From Chitinophaga rupis (lineage in GTDB: Bacteria > Bacteroidota > Bacteroidia > Chitinophagales > Chitinophagaceae), in contig NZ_FOBB01000012.1 of NCBI RefSeq assembly GCF_900109685.1, positions 186,001 through 250,000 of the forward strand: a stretch of DNA of 64,000 nt, read 5' to 3'. Position 1 is the stretch's first letter. Every line of letters starts with the position of its first letter. Under the pieces are notes generated by a model. That model was given only the letters and a program-made list of their open reading frames with translations. It was not told the origin of the DNA and made no database searches. Position numbers and translations under genes: made by a program. Below are positions 16,419-25,261 of the stretch, in pieces.

Positions 16419-19379
16419 ATGGCTTACCACGTCAAGGCCTTTTTGCTGCTGGTGCTGTTAACCGGCAGCTGCAGCAACGCTTTTAGTCAATTCACACCCG
16501 GCAAATCTTTGTACACGCAGAAACCGGACGATCCCGAGGCGGTGTACTTCACTCCCGGCAAAGCAGCCGATGTATCTGACCAGCTGCAAACCGCCATCAA
16601 CCAGCTGAAAAAAGACAGGAACTTCGGCATCCTCTTTATCCCGGAAGGCACTTACTTTATCTCCAAAACCATTTACATTCCCGCTGCCATTCGCTTAATA
16701 GGTTATGGAAAAAGCCGCCCGCTGATCATCTTAAAACAGCACTCACCCGCTTTTGCGGAGGTAAACCAGCAGGACAAAGGCAAAGCATCTTATATGTTCT
16801 GGTTCACCAGCAGCATAGTGGAACCCGGCGGTAATGTAAGCGATGCCGGCGCCGGTACTTTTTACAGCGCCCTCACCAACATTGATCTGAAGATCGAAGA
16901 CGGAAATCCCGCTGCAGTAGCGCTGCGTACCCACTTTGCACAGCACAGCTATGTAGCGCACTGCAATATTGATATAGGAAAAGGAAAAGCCGGTTTGTTT
17001 GATGTTGGCAATTTTATGGAAGATGTAAAATTCTTTGGCGGTGACTACGGCATCTATACCACCAAAGCGTCTCCCGGCTGGCAGTTCATGATGATGGACA
17101 CTTACTTTGAAGGGCAGCGTAAAACTGCTATTAAAACACAGCAGGCAGGATTTACCATTGTGCGCATGCAGGTAAAAAATGTGCCGGCCGCTATACAGGT
17201 AGACAGCAACTATTGGGAAAAGCTATTCCTGGAAAACTGCAAATTTGAAAATATCCGCGATACCGCCATCAGGATAAGTAATGAAGGCAATGCCAATATG
17301 CAGCTGAATATCCGCAACCTGTACTGCAGGCAGGTGCCCGTATTAGTGCATTACCCAAAAGCAGACAGTGTAACCAAAGTTGCTTTTACCACGTACGAAG
17401 TACAACGCCTCGTATATGGGTTGCAGATAGATGACCTGGATAAAGAGCCGGTATATAAAACCATCAGCGAAATACAGGCGCTAAAAACATTACCGGCCAC
17501 ACTTAGTAATGATATACCCGCACTGCCGCCCATGGCCGACTGGGTGAGCCTGAAAACATTAGGTGCAGCAGGCGATGGTGTTACCGACGACACAAAAGCC
17601 ATTCAAAAAGCCATTGACGAACACCCTGTAATTTACGTACCGCAAGGCTCTTACCGCATCTCTGAAACCATCCGGCTAAAACCTAATACCGTATTAATAG
17701 GCCTGCATCCCATGGCCACCAACTTTGCGCTGGCAGAGAACGCAGCGGCATTCGGCAGCTTTGGCGCGCCCAAAGCTATGGTAGAAGCGCCGGAAGGCGG
17801 CACCAACATCATTACCGGAATTGGTTTGTACACTGCAGAAAGTAACTACCGCGCCGTGGCCTGTAAATGGATGGCCGGTGAAAAGTCAATGGTGGATGAT
17901 GTGAAGTTCATTGGCGGGCATGGCACCATGCGCCCGGGCCCGCAGCTGCGCTGGAAATGGGACGAAAGAGAGCAGCCGCAAACAGGCCGCCGCACGGCGG
18001 CAGATCCGTTGTGGGATACACAATACTGGAGCCTATGGGTAACCAATAACGGCGGCGGTATTTTCAAAAACATCTGGTCTGCCAGCACCTTTGCTACCTC
18101 CGGGTGCTATGTAAACAATACGGCTACACGTGGCAGGATATATGCCATGTCGGTAGAACATCATGTGCGGAATGAGGTACGTTTCAAAAACGTATCCAAC
18201 TGGAAAGTATATGCTTTACAACTGGAAGAAGAAAGCGTGGAAAGCTCCGAATGCCAGCCACTGGAAATTGAAACCTGCAAGGATATGACCTTTGCCAACC
18301 TGTACATGTTCCGCGTGATCAGGGTTAAAGTGCCTTACCCTTATTCCGTACGTACCTGGGATTGTTCTAACCTTGAGCTGCTGAATGTACACAACTACAG
18401 CCAGATCAAATACACCACCGATAACCCGCTCTATGATATTAATACCGATATAACTGTTCGCCCTACAGAGTTTGCACGCTTACTTATCAGTGATAATAAA
18501 CCCGCAAAAGCTGCTGCGCCTCTGCAGCTGCTAGCTAAAGGTTTTGAATTTGCCATTGGCCTTTGTGCAGATTCAAAAGGCAACGTATACTTTGCAGAGC
18601 AGCGTATGAAACATGTGTACAAATGGTCGGCTGCTACACAATCCCTGCAGCTGCTGGCCGATTTCCCCTGGGAGCCGCTTTCACTGGCCTGTGATTCCAA
18701 AGACAACCTGCTGGTAGTGTTCCGCTACAACCCGCAACCCGGTTACATCATCAACGGGCAGCCGGAACGCTATCAGAATCCGCCGGATGCCAGCGGTACT
18801 TCGTTTAGTGGTTGGGGTAATTCCGGCTTTGGCACCCTGGTGTATGCAGTAGATCCTGGACAACCGGAAAATACCATCCGGCTGCTGGATAAAAAAACAA
18901 TGGGCACGGTGAAGGATGTGTACAAAGCATTATATCCCTCCAACCGCTGGCGCGATTATCATGATTTCAATACCGTATCATTAAACAGGAATGAAGAATG
19001 CTGGGTAGCGCCGGATGGAAAAACCATCATCCCTGTGTGTTACGATCTTGCCCGTTCCTGCGCCCTGGTAAACGCTTTCCCGGGTAAGCCTTTATACGCG
19101 GTGGATGAATATGACAAACGTACCGTGAAAATGCAGGTAGATGCACAGGGGTATCTTTCTGATCTGAAATATTTTGCAGAAAAAGGTGAGTTCAATTCTA
19201 TCCCTGATCAGCAGGGCAATGTGTGGATAGCAGATGGAGATATTTATTCTTTTGATGCAGCAGGCAAACAACGGGAATGGATCCGTGTGCCGGAACGCCC
19301 GTCGTCACTGGTTATTACGAATGGTAATACTTTATATTTTACCGGGCGTACGGGATTGTACAGGACGATGATTAAGTAG
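16419..19379 (+). CDS. Secreted parallel beta-helix protein with two pectate-lyase-3-like domains and a C-terminal propeller region
   Basis: 986 residues from the ATG at 16419 (an in-frame ATG at 16317 lies inside the cupin gene). A signal peptide (MAYHVKAFLLLVLLTGSCSN) is followed by a first beta-helix (about 30-350, with IPEGTYFISKTIYIPAAIRL) and a second one opening with LKTLGAAGDGVTDDTKAIQK at about 370, the family start motif of pectate-lyase-3/GH28-like repeats. From about 700 there are WD/NHL-like repeats (SKGNVYFAEQRMKHVYKW and DSKDNLLVVFRY). It probably acts on a polysaccharide outside the cell; catalytic residues cannot be assigned. The combination of two beta-helices and a propeller in one chain is uncommon. 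Confidence 0.8.
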   Translation: MAYHVKAFLLLVLLTGSCSNAFSQFTPGKSLYTQKPDDPEAVYFTPGKAADVSDQLQTAINQLKKDRNFGILFIPEGTYFISKTIYIPAAIRLIGYGKSRPLIILKQHSPAFAEVNQQDKGKASYMFWFTSSIVEPGGNVSDAGAGTFYSALTNIDLKIEDGNPAAVALRTHFAQHSYVAHCNIDIGKGKAGLFDVGNFMEDVKFFGGDYGIYTTKASPGWQFMMMDTYFEGQRKTAIKTQQAGFTIVRMQVKNVPAAIQVDSNYWEKLFLENCKFENIRDTAIRISNEGNANMQLNIRNLYCRQVPVLVHYPKADSVTKVAFTTYEVQRLVYGLQIDDLDKEPVYKTISEIQALKTLPATLSNDIPALPPMADWVSLKTLGAAGDGVTDDTKAIQKAIDEHPVIYVPQGSYRISETIRLKPNTVLIGLHPMATNFALAENAAAFGSFGAPKAMVEAPEGGTNIITGIGLYTAESNYRAVACKWMAGEKSMVDDVKFIGGHGTMRPGPQLRWKWDEREQPQTGRRTAADPLWDTQYWSLWVTNNGGGIFKNIWSASTFATSGCYVNNTATRGRIYAMSVEHHVRNEVRFKNVSNWKVYALQLEEESVESSECQPLEIETCKDMTFANLYMFRVIRVKVPYPYSVRTWDCSNLELLNVHNYSQIKYTTDNPLYDINTDITVRPTEFARLLISDNKPAKAAAPLQLLAKGFEFAIGLCADSKGNVYFAEQRMKHVYKWSAATQSLQLLADFPWEPLSLACDSKDNLLVVFRYNPQPGYIINGQPERYQNPPDASGTSFSGWGNSGFGTLVYAVDPGQPENTIRLLDKKTMGTVKDVYKALYPSNRWRDYHDFNTVSLNRNEECWVAPDGKTIIPVCYDLARSCALVNAFPGKPLYAVDEYDKRTVKMQVDAQGYLSDLKYFAEKGEFNSIPDQQGNVWIADGDIYSFDAAGKQREWIRVPERPSSLVITNGNTLYFTGRTGLYRTMIK

Positions 19380-19390
19380 TTATAAAAACA

Positions 19391-19420
19391 GCAAGCCCGC
19401 TACAAAGAGAGCGGGCTTGC
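19391..19420. terminator. Hairpin after the beta-helix gene
   Basis: GCAAGCCCGC (19391-19400) pairs perfectly with GCGGGCTTGC (19411-19420). It starts 12 bases after the stop of the plus-strand gene. The plus strand lacks a T-run after it, but the minus strand reads TGTTTTTATA, so it may also be part of the tRNA terminator system. Confidence 0.6.
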
Positions 19421-19430
19421 ATAAAAAAAT

Positions 19431-19460
19431 AGGACTCAGAGAAAAATTCCGCTGAGTCCT
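19431..19460 (-). terminator. Terminator of tRNA-Gln
   Basis: AGGACTCAG (19431-19439) pairs with CTGAGTCCT (19452-19460). On the minus strand the hairpin begins about six bases after the mature 3' end of the tRNA and is followed by ATTTTTTTAT. Confidence 0.8.
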
Positions 19461-19466
19461 ATCAAG

Positions 19467-19537
19467 TTGTCCCACCAGGATTCGAACCTAGACAAACAGA
19501 ACCAAAATCTGTCGTACTACCATTATACTATGGGACA
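19467..19537 (-). tRNA. tRNA-Gln (anticodon TTG)
   Basis: Minus-strand cloverleaf of 71 bases. Acceptor arms TGTCCCA and TGGGACA pair, the anticodon stem ACAGA/TCTGT encloses the loop TTTTGGT with anticodon TTG, and the T arm reads CTAGG-TTCGAAT-CCTGG. The discriminator base is A. No CCA is encoded. A terminator follows directly. Confidence 0.93.
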
Positions 19538-19628
19538 TCATGTTTCCATGATTTGGGATGGCAAAATTAGCCTTTTTTTTATTACTTCAAAAAATATCTT
19601 GCTCATTTTTTTACCCGCACATAATCAA

Positions 19629-20660
19629 TCACTTATACAACACCTGCCCTATTTTTTCCAGCACGCTTTCCGGTGTTATCCACTCCATACAGGCATGGTC
19701 GCCCCGGAAGCAGGGTTTATTCCCGAATACAGAACAGGGGCGGCATTCCAGGTTATCGATCTGCACGGCCCGGTCCAGTGTTTGGCCAAAGCCCATAAAA
19801 CCGGCAAAAGGGTGGGTAGCGCCCCAAACAGACACTACCGGCACGCCGAACAGGGAGGCCAGGTGCATGTTGGCAGAATCCATGCTGATCATCAGCCTCA
19901 GGTGGCTGATAATGGCCAGCTCCTCCTCCAGCGTAAAACGGCCGGCTATTACTACGGTATTGGGATAGCGGGCTGCTAATGCGGTCAGCTGCTCTACCTC
20001 TGCTGCACCGCCGCCAAAAAGCAGCACTTTATGCTGCGATAGCTGCGCCAGCACCTGCTCCATTTTTTGCAGCGGGTACATTTTTTCTCTGTAGGTGGCA
20101 AAGGGCGCCAGTCCTATCCAGCTACCCGGTACTACAGGCCCGGTAATGGACGTAATGCGGTCATTTAAGGGCAGGGGCGCTACTTTTACCTGCGCCTGTG
20201 ACATATTGCACCGCAGCCCCAGCTGCCGGAAAACAGCCGCATAACGCTCAATAGTAGTGGTAAGTGGTTGTAAGATCTTATTTTCCTGGCGGGTGAGCGC
20301 TTTCTTTTCTGCACGGCCTTTATCTATCACAGCTACCGGCGCACCGCTGAAACGGAAAAAAGTGCGCACTATTTTGGAGCGCAGCACCTGGTGCAGGTCG
20401 GCCACCGCATGTATGCGATGCTGTTTGCGGATCTCGCGGAACAGGCCGTATAAACCCGGTACACCTTTATGCCTGCCTTTGAGATCGGCCGGAAAAAAAG
20501 TAAGACGGGGAATATCCTTACACAAAGCCCCCCAGTTCTTGTTGGAAACAAAAACAATATTCACTGCAGGGTTTTCCGCCAGCACCTGTCGCATTACAGG
20601 AATGGTCATGGCGGCATCACCCAAAGCAGAAAAACGGAGCACGAGAATGGTTTGTTGCAT
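19629..20660 (-). CDS. Glycosyltransferase family 9 (heptosyltransferase-like)
   Basis: 343 residues with a GT-B arrangement: N-terminal ILVLRFSALGDAAMTIPVMR, and the family 9 C-terminal signature ISMDSANMHLASLFGVPVVS VWGATHP (about 255-280), in which DSxxMHLA corresponds to the nucleotide-sugar site of lipopolysaccharide heptosyltransferases. Also LLFGGGAAEVEQLTAL near 200. It probably adds a sugar to lipid A-core on the cytoplasmic face of the inner membrane. A DUF4254 gene lies six bases upstream in the same direction, a pairing that appears conserved in Bacteroidota lipopolysaccharide loci. Confidence 0.9.
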   Translation of the reverse strand: MQQTILVLRFSALGDAAMTIPVMRQVLAENPAVNIVFVSNKNWGALCKDIPRLTFFPADLKGRHKGVPGLYGLFREIRKQHRIHAVADLHQVLRSKIVRTFFRFSGAPVAVIDKGRAEKKALTRQENKILQPLTTTIERYAAVFRQLGLRCNMSQAQVKVAPLPLNDRITSITGPVVPGSWIGLAPFATYREKMYPLQKMEQVLAQLSQHKVLLFGGGAAEVEQLTALAARYPNTVVIAGRFTLEEELAIISHLRLMISMDSANMHLASLFGVPVVSVWGATHPFAGFMGFGQTLDRAVQIDNLECRPCSVFGNKPCFRGDHACMEWITPESVLEKIGQVLYK

Positions 20661-20665
20661 GCGGC

Positions 20666-21271
20666 TTACTTACGGCTGCTGTATAATACCGGGTTCAGGG
20701 AAGGATCATTGTACATTTTCATTTGCCGGTACACCTTCATATATTTTTTACCGGTGCTAATATCTGTCAGCAGGTCTTCAATACCGGTGCTCAGGTCGCG
20801 GCGCTGTTCCAGTAAAATGTCCAGCTTACGCTGGCAGGCAGCGCGGTGCTCCGGCGTGGCATCTGTACGGGTAGCCTCTTCCAGCATATGGTAGATCTTC
20901 AGCGCCAGTATAGATAAACGGTCTACCGCCCAGGCCGGGCTTTCTGTATTGATCTTTGCTTCAGGAGCTGCCTGCACCGTTTTATAGCGTTCCAGGAAAT
21001 AGCTGTCAATATACTCCACTACATCCGTACGCTCCTGGTTAGAGCGGTCTATCCAGCGTTTGATCTCCAGCGCTTTAACCGGGTCAATGGCCGGATCCCG
21101 GATAATATCTTCCAGGTGCCACTGCACCGTATCTATCCAGTTCTTCAGGTACAGCAGGTGTTCAATGCTGCTGCTTTCGTAGGGATTTACGATATCCTGG
21201 TGCACATCATTTTTCACATGATAATCCTTGATGCTCTGGCTAAATACCTGGTTGCATAATTCTGTAAACAT
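20666..21271 (-). CDS. DUF4254 domain-containing protein
   Basis: A 201-residue, mostly helical, soluble protein with DUF4254 pattern: SSSIEHLLYLKNWIDTVQWH, DPVKALEIKRWIDRSNQERT and AVDRLSILALKIYHM. Trp and Arg pairs in the helices (ALEIKRWIDRSNQERTD) are the most conserved. The function is unknown. It lies six bases upstream of the GT9 gene, which suggests translational coupling and a role in lipopolysaccharide core biosynthesis, an inference from context. Confidence 0.85.
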   Translation of the reverse strand: MFTELCNQVFSQSIKDYHVKNDVHQDIVNPYESSSIEHLLYLKNWIDTVQWHLEDIIRDPAIDPVKALEIKRWIDRSNQERTDVVEYIDSYFLERYKTVQAAPEAKINTESPAWAVDRLSILALKIYHMLEEATRTDATPEHRAACQRKLDILLEQRRDLSTGIEDLLTDISTGKKYMKVYRQMKMYNDPSLNPVLYSSRK

Positions 21272-21579
21272 CCGGTAAAGATAAAAAAATTAGTCCATGG
21301 ACCACGGTCCATAGTCCATAGCATACTACACTATGTAAAATATTAAAAAAGGCAGGTTGCTTTTTCATTACAACGATACATTCATCCCGTTGCACACTGC
21401 CATGGACCATCGGCTATGGTCCATGGACTGACAACATTACCTGCCTTTACTTGATGAATTACACGTGCGCAAAAGGCAGTGGACCGTGGACTGTGGTCTG
21501 TGGGCTTCGCCCACACTCTTAACATTGTAGTAACATATTCTTTCTACATTTAAAGTCGCAAATCGCTAATGCATAAGCT
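21272..21579. repeat. Spacer with nested inverted repeats of a TCCATGGACC unit
   Basis: 308 bases between the divergent DUF4254 and sigma genes. AGTCCATGGACCA (21292-21304) and its exact complement at 21417-21429 form an inverted repeat, and AAAGGCAGGT (21348-21357) pairs with ACCTGCCTTT (21439-21448). Further degenerate copies of GTCCAtGG/TGGACtG units fill 21291-21321, 21401-21430 and 21477-21505. No gene is seen here. The sigma gene promoter must be at the right end; TACATTTA at 21545-21552 is only a near match to TAnnTTTG. Confidence 0.65.
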
Positions 21580-22113
21580 ATGTCTGATAACCCGTCAAAA
21601 GCGCTCTTTCAGCAGTTGTTTGAAGTCAACCACGATAAAGTGTTCCGGTTCGCATATAAGTTGACAGAAGACGCGGTACGTGCGCAGGAAATTACCCAGC
21701 AGTGTTTCATCAGGCTTTGGGAAAATATTCACAAGATAGAAGCGGGACAAGATGTTTTTCCCCTGTTATTTGTATTCACCAAACATATTGTGGTGGATGA
21801 AACCCGTAAATTATACCGTGAAAAACAAACGCTGGCCCAAATGTCGTCCCGGCAGCCGGTTCACCCTGCTGATAACCGGGAAGAAATGTTGCTGATGCGA
21901 AAAGAATTCTGGCAGCAAATCCAGAAAGTGATCGATAAAATGCCGGAACAGCGCCGCAACATTTATCTGCTTAGCCGCGACAAAGGCCATAGTCATAAAG
22001 AGATCGCAGACCAGCTCAGCCTGTCCCCCTCCACTGTACGTAACCACCTGGCATTGGCACTGCAGTTTATCCGCAGGGAAATGCTGATGCATTATAACAT
22101 AGAAACCAAATAA
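21580..22113 (+). CDS. ECF-type RNA polymerase sigma factor
   Basis: 177 residues with sigma70 region 2 (about 20-85, DKVFRFAYKLTEDAVRAQEI and TQQCFIRLWENIHKIE) and region 4 (about 115-170, MPEQRRNIYLLSRDKGHSHK then EIADQLSLSPSTVRNHLALA, a helix-turn-helix). The HSHKEIADQL motif is that of Bacteroidota sigma factors working with FecR anti-sigma proteins. A lipoprotein protease gene starts 11 bases after the stop and may be co-transcribed. The only FecR gene in the window is at 30110-31066, 8 kb away on the other strand, so this sigma may be its partner, inferred. Confidence 0.92.
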   Translation: MSDNPSKALFQQLFEVNHDKVFRFAYKLTEDAVRAQEITQQCFIRLWENIHKIEAGQDVFPLLFVFTKHIVVDETRKLYREKQTLAQMSSRQPVHPADNREEMLLMRKEFWQQIQKVIDKMPEQRRNIYLLSRDKGHSHKEIADQLSLSPSTVRNHLALALQFIRREMLMHYNIETK

Positions 22114-22123
22114 ACTTCCACGC

Positions 22124-23527
22124 ATGCCTCAACATAACCTTTTGTCCAAACTGGCAGTATTTGCCGCAGCCGTACTGCTGGTAAATGCCTGCAAAAAAGA
22201 CCCTGCTCCCCCGCCTGCTCCCACCGGACCAGTTACCCAAAAAGAAACCAATAGCTGGATCCTGGACAGCATGCGTTATTTCTATTTGTGGAGCAGCTCC
22301 TTACCGGCTAAGGCGGATACCCAGCCGGGAGCCGTGGCTTATTTTAATTCGCTGAAGAATAAGGATGACCGGTTTTCTTTTATCTATGACCCTAATGACC
22401 TGTCCTCCTATCCTAAATACATGCTATATAATTTTGGTATAGACTTCACCGTTATATCCTTCCCCAATGCACCTGCAGGTGCTGTCGGGGTCATCAAGCT
22501 TGTGCTGGAAGGCTCGCCCGCTGCAATGCTGGGATTACGGCGGGGTGATTATTTTACACGTATTAACGGTACAATAGTTAGCAGCAGTAATGCAGCTACC
22601 CTCAGTGAAAACTTACTGCAGCAGTCCTCCGGTACGTTTACGCTGGCCACTGTAAGCGGTGCTACAGTAAAAGAAGATACAGCCGTTACCCTGCCGGCGC
22701 AATCGCTGGGTGAAAATCCTATTTACGGGCAGGGCATACGCATCGTGAATGGCCGTAAAGTGGCTTACCTGTTCTATAACTATTTTAATGATGGTTATAA
22801 CACGGCCGTAAAAGGCGTGTTCCAGGATTTTAAAACAGGCGGCGCAAATGAGCTGATCCTGGACCTGCGTTACAATCCCGGTGGCAGCGTAGCTGCTGCT
22901 GCCATGCTGGCTGCTTTAATAGCACCCGGTATTACCGGGCAAAGCGGTTTTGTAAAATACAGCGGTAACAGCAACCTGGGACAGCGCATTGTTTCATTTA
23001 CATCTGCTTTATCCGTTCCTGAATCAGGCGGTCCTATTGCATTCAGCTCACTGGAACCTGCACGCCTTTCTTTGTCAAGGGTATTTATTTTATGCGGCAG
23101 CCAAACTGCATCTGCAGCGGAGCTGCTGATCAATAATCTCCGGCCTTACATGCAGGTATATCTCATTGGGCAGCAAACTTTTGGTAAAGATAAAGGCGCC
23201 ATCATCATACAGTACCTTCGCACACCCAAGCGCATTCCCTGGACGCTGATGCCCATCAGCTACAACCTGGCTAACTCCAAAGGAGAAGGTGGTTACACCA
23301 ACGGACTTACCCCGCAATACATTGTTGATGAATTAAGCAAACAACCCCTGTCGCCGGTGGGCGATAATACTGATCCCCTCATTGCAAGGGCTATTTCTAT
23401 CTTAAACGGCAATGGACGGCAAACAGCGCCGGCGCCGCAGATAAGCCCCCGGGTATATTTTGATACCAGGCAGCAACAGGCAGACAGGAATGTGGTAAGA
23501 CTGCCGGCAGCCTTGTTCAGAAAATAA
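22124..23527 (+). CDS. S41 family C-terminal processing peptidase, lipoprotein
   Basis: 467 residues with a lipoprotein signal (MPQHNLLSKLAVFAAAVLLV, lipobox NAC at 23-25). The N-terminal helical/PDZ part contains VLEGSPAAMLGLRRGDYFTR (about 125-145). The peptidase S41 core has ELILDLRYNPGGSVAAAAML (about 245-265), the nucleophile in FILCGSQTASAAELLINNL (Ser about 327) and the lysine in GQQTFGKDKGAI (about 352). These enzymes cleave protein C-termini in the periplasm. The 11-base gap to the sigma gene supports one operon. Confidence 0.9.
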   Translation: MPQHNLLSKLAVFAAAVLLVNACKKDPAPPPAPTGPVTQKETNSWILDSMRYFYLWSSSLPAKADTQPGAVAYFNSLKNKDDRFSFIYDPNDLSSYPKYMLYNFGIDFTVISFPNAPAGAVGVIKLVLEGSPAAMLGLRRGDYFTRINGTIVSSSNAATLSENLLQQSSGTFTLATVSGATVKEDTAVTLPAQSLGENPIYGQGIRIVNGRKVAYLFYNYFNDGYNTAVKGVFQDFKTGGANELILDLRYNPGGSVAAAAMLAALIAPGITGQSGFVKYSGNSNLGQRIVSFTSALSVPESGGPIAFSSLEPARLSLSRVFILCGSQTASAAELLINNLRPYMQVYLIGQQTFGKDKGAIIIQYLRTPKRIPWTLMPISYNLANSKGEGGYTNGLTPQYIVDELSKQPLSPVGDNTDPLIARAISILNGNGRQTAPAPQISPRVYFDTRQQQADRNVVRLPAALFRK

Positions 23528-23756
23528 AAGTACTGGATATAGATATGATATATGCGCGGTAGGCCTTTCTCTTGCAGGCAATAAATAATCAGTAGTATCA
23601 GATCAGGGAAAGCTTGGGATGGTAACAAACAATGGATCTTAAAACTGTACACCGTAGATACGGCGCACGCTGCATTTCGATGGAGGAATCATCAGAATTT
23701 GTTTTCTCATAAACAGGGTTTTCAAATTGCTTACGTTGTTTATTGCTGTTAAACCA

Positions 23757-24431
23757 TTATGGTAGTGAAACCTTTTTAAGATGATAAGGTTTATTCCCTG
23801 TTGGTTGTATGGTAATATCAGTTATTACTGTTCTGCTGCCGGTACCTCTTAATAATAGCTCCATACCTTCCATGCGTACATGGCGCATTATCCCGGAGCT
23901 GTCTTCCGGCTCATGCCCGCCATAAGCCAGGCCGGTGCTGCCGGTGAGGGAGCTTATATTTTCCAGTACTTTACCTGCACCGGTCTGCGGCGCCTTGCCT
24001 AAAAGTATAATACCTTTCCAGCCTGTGTTACAGGTGGTATCATTTAACCGGAAAAGCACAGGTAAATGTTGCAATCCTTCTGCTACGATCTTTGCGCCGC
24101 GGGTTATTACCAAACCGCCACCGCTTTCTTTACCATATGCAGATAGTGGTGTAATTATTTTTATAACGGTGCCCGGCTCAATGTGTAAAGTAGCTTCATT
24201 GCTTACATACACCCAGCCTTCTATATACCAGGGATGATTGTTTGTGAGCAATATATTCTCTGTAATTATTTTCCGAAGGGTATCATGTAAAGGAATGGTT
24301 TGCACCCCTACATTTGCTGCAGCAGCCACCGGCTCCTTTTCACAGCCGGCAAGCATTATAGCTGCCAGGGTACAGCCCCCGTAAAAAAGAGACCATAACC
24401 AGCTTTTATATTTAACGGACCGGTGTTGCAT
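23757..24431 (-). CDS. Short lipoprotein paralogous to the N-terminal half of the 479-aa beta-helix protein
   Basis: 224 residues with a lipobox (IMLAGCEK). From about residue 55 it parallels the neighbouring 479-residue protein: HPWYIEGWVYVSNEATLHIE, GGGLVITRGAKIVAEG and WKGIILLGKAP correspond to VAWHLSGLVYVDSSDVLIID, GGGLVVTRGAKVLAQG and WSGIILLGNAS. It ends near the point where the longer protein continues with FEVYKSKDDAFEFFGG, so it lacks the C-terminal half. It may be a shortened but functional paralogue or a decayed copy; the reading frame is intact. Function unknown. Confidence 0.65.
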   Translation of the reverse strand: MQHRSVKYKSWLWSLFYGGCTLAAIMLAGCEKEPVAAAANVGVQTIPLHDTLRKIITENILLTNNHPWYIEGWVYVSNEATLHIEPGTVIKIITPLSAYGKESGGGLVITRGAKIVAEGLQHLPVLFRLNDTTCNTGWKGIILLGKAPQTGAGKVLENISSLTGSTGLAYGGHEPEDSSGIMRHVRMEGMELLLRGTGSRTVITDITIQPTGNKPYHLKKVSLP

Positions 24432-24444
24432 AGTAACTTTTATA

Positions 24445-25182
24445 TTAGAGATTGATCACTTCCGGGTAAAAGCTGCCGGAGGGATCATCATGTATATTCA
24501 GCAGATAAAATTTTCCCGGGTCTACCGGCAATGCAAAAATATCCGTAACGCCATCCGGTTGTGTTACCGGCGCACCGGTTTCACTGTTTACAAATCTGCC
24601 ACCATAGGTGATCGGCATTCCGCTGGCATCATTTAATGGCAGCACAATAGTTTGAGGGTAAAGGGTTCCCTTCGTTAATCCTTTCAGCACAAAACCTGTT
24701 TCATCCAGGTTACCGGTTTCGTTGTTTACATAAATAATATGCAGATCCAGCTTTTCATAAGGGAAATAGGTATCGCTCAGCGTTTCAAATATCTGCATGG
24801 CCAGGGAGTCCGGCGATACCGGCGTGCTGGTTACAAATCCTTTTAACCCAATGGCTTCACTGTACGCCAGTTTCAGGGCAATGGCGGCATTCGGTAAAAC
24901 AGTGATCATGCTGTCTGCTATCAGTGAATCTGTACTGGCTTTATAAAATGCCAGCTTGCCGGATCTGCCGGCCGGTAACACCACGCTTACGGAGGTGTTG
25001 GAAGGTTCAATGCTGTTTATTTTCTTTCCATCAAAGTACAGGTCCACATCAGGCGTGTTGGGTAAGTTCGCCAGTGTAACATCTACTTTACCAAAAAAAT
25101 GTTCTTCCGGCAGCTCACCTTTACTACAGGATAAGGCGGAAATAATTATAAAAGTAATAATGGAATATGTAAATAATCGCAT
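24445..25182 (-). CDS. Lipoprotein of unknown function (245 aa)
   Basis: A signal peptide with lipobox (MRLFTYSIITFIIISALSCS) is followed by a beta-rich protein of two similar halves. The opening VDVTLANLPNTPDVDLYFDG resembles DUF4397-like surface lipoproteins, but the match is loose and I do not assign the family. It lies 13 bases from the shorter beta-helix gene and 79 bases from the longer one, all on the minus strand, so it likely forms one operon downstream of the TonB-dependent receptor. Confidence 0.75.
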   Translation of the reverse strand: MRLFTYSIITFIIISALSCSKGELPEEHFFGKVDVTLANLPNTPDVDLYFDGKKINSIEPSNTSVSVVLPAGRSGKLAFYKASTDSLIADSMITVLPNAAIALKLAYSEAIGLKGFVTSTPVSPDSLAMQIFETLSDTYFPYEKLDLHIIYVNNETGNLDETGFVLKGLTKGTLYPQTIVLPLNDASGMPITYGGRFVNSETGAPVTQPDGVTDIFALPVDPGKFYLLNIHDDPSGSFYPEVINL

Positions 25183-25261
25183 AATGTAATTTGATATCTT
25201 TTTTGAAGTAATAACGTATAAGGCCGGGCCTTATACGTTATTACAGGTGTTATGAAATTGA

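Noticed and set aside
19467..19979. Plus-strand ORFs across tRNA-Gln and the GT9 gene end
   Set aside because: They are antisense to a clear tRNA and to a well-supported glycosyltransferase gene.
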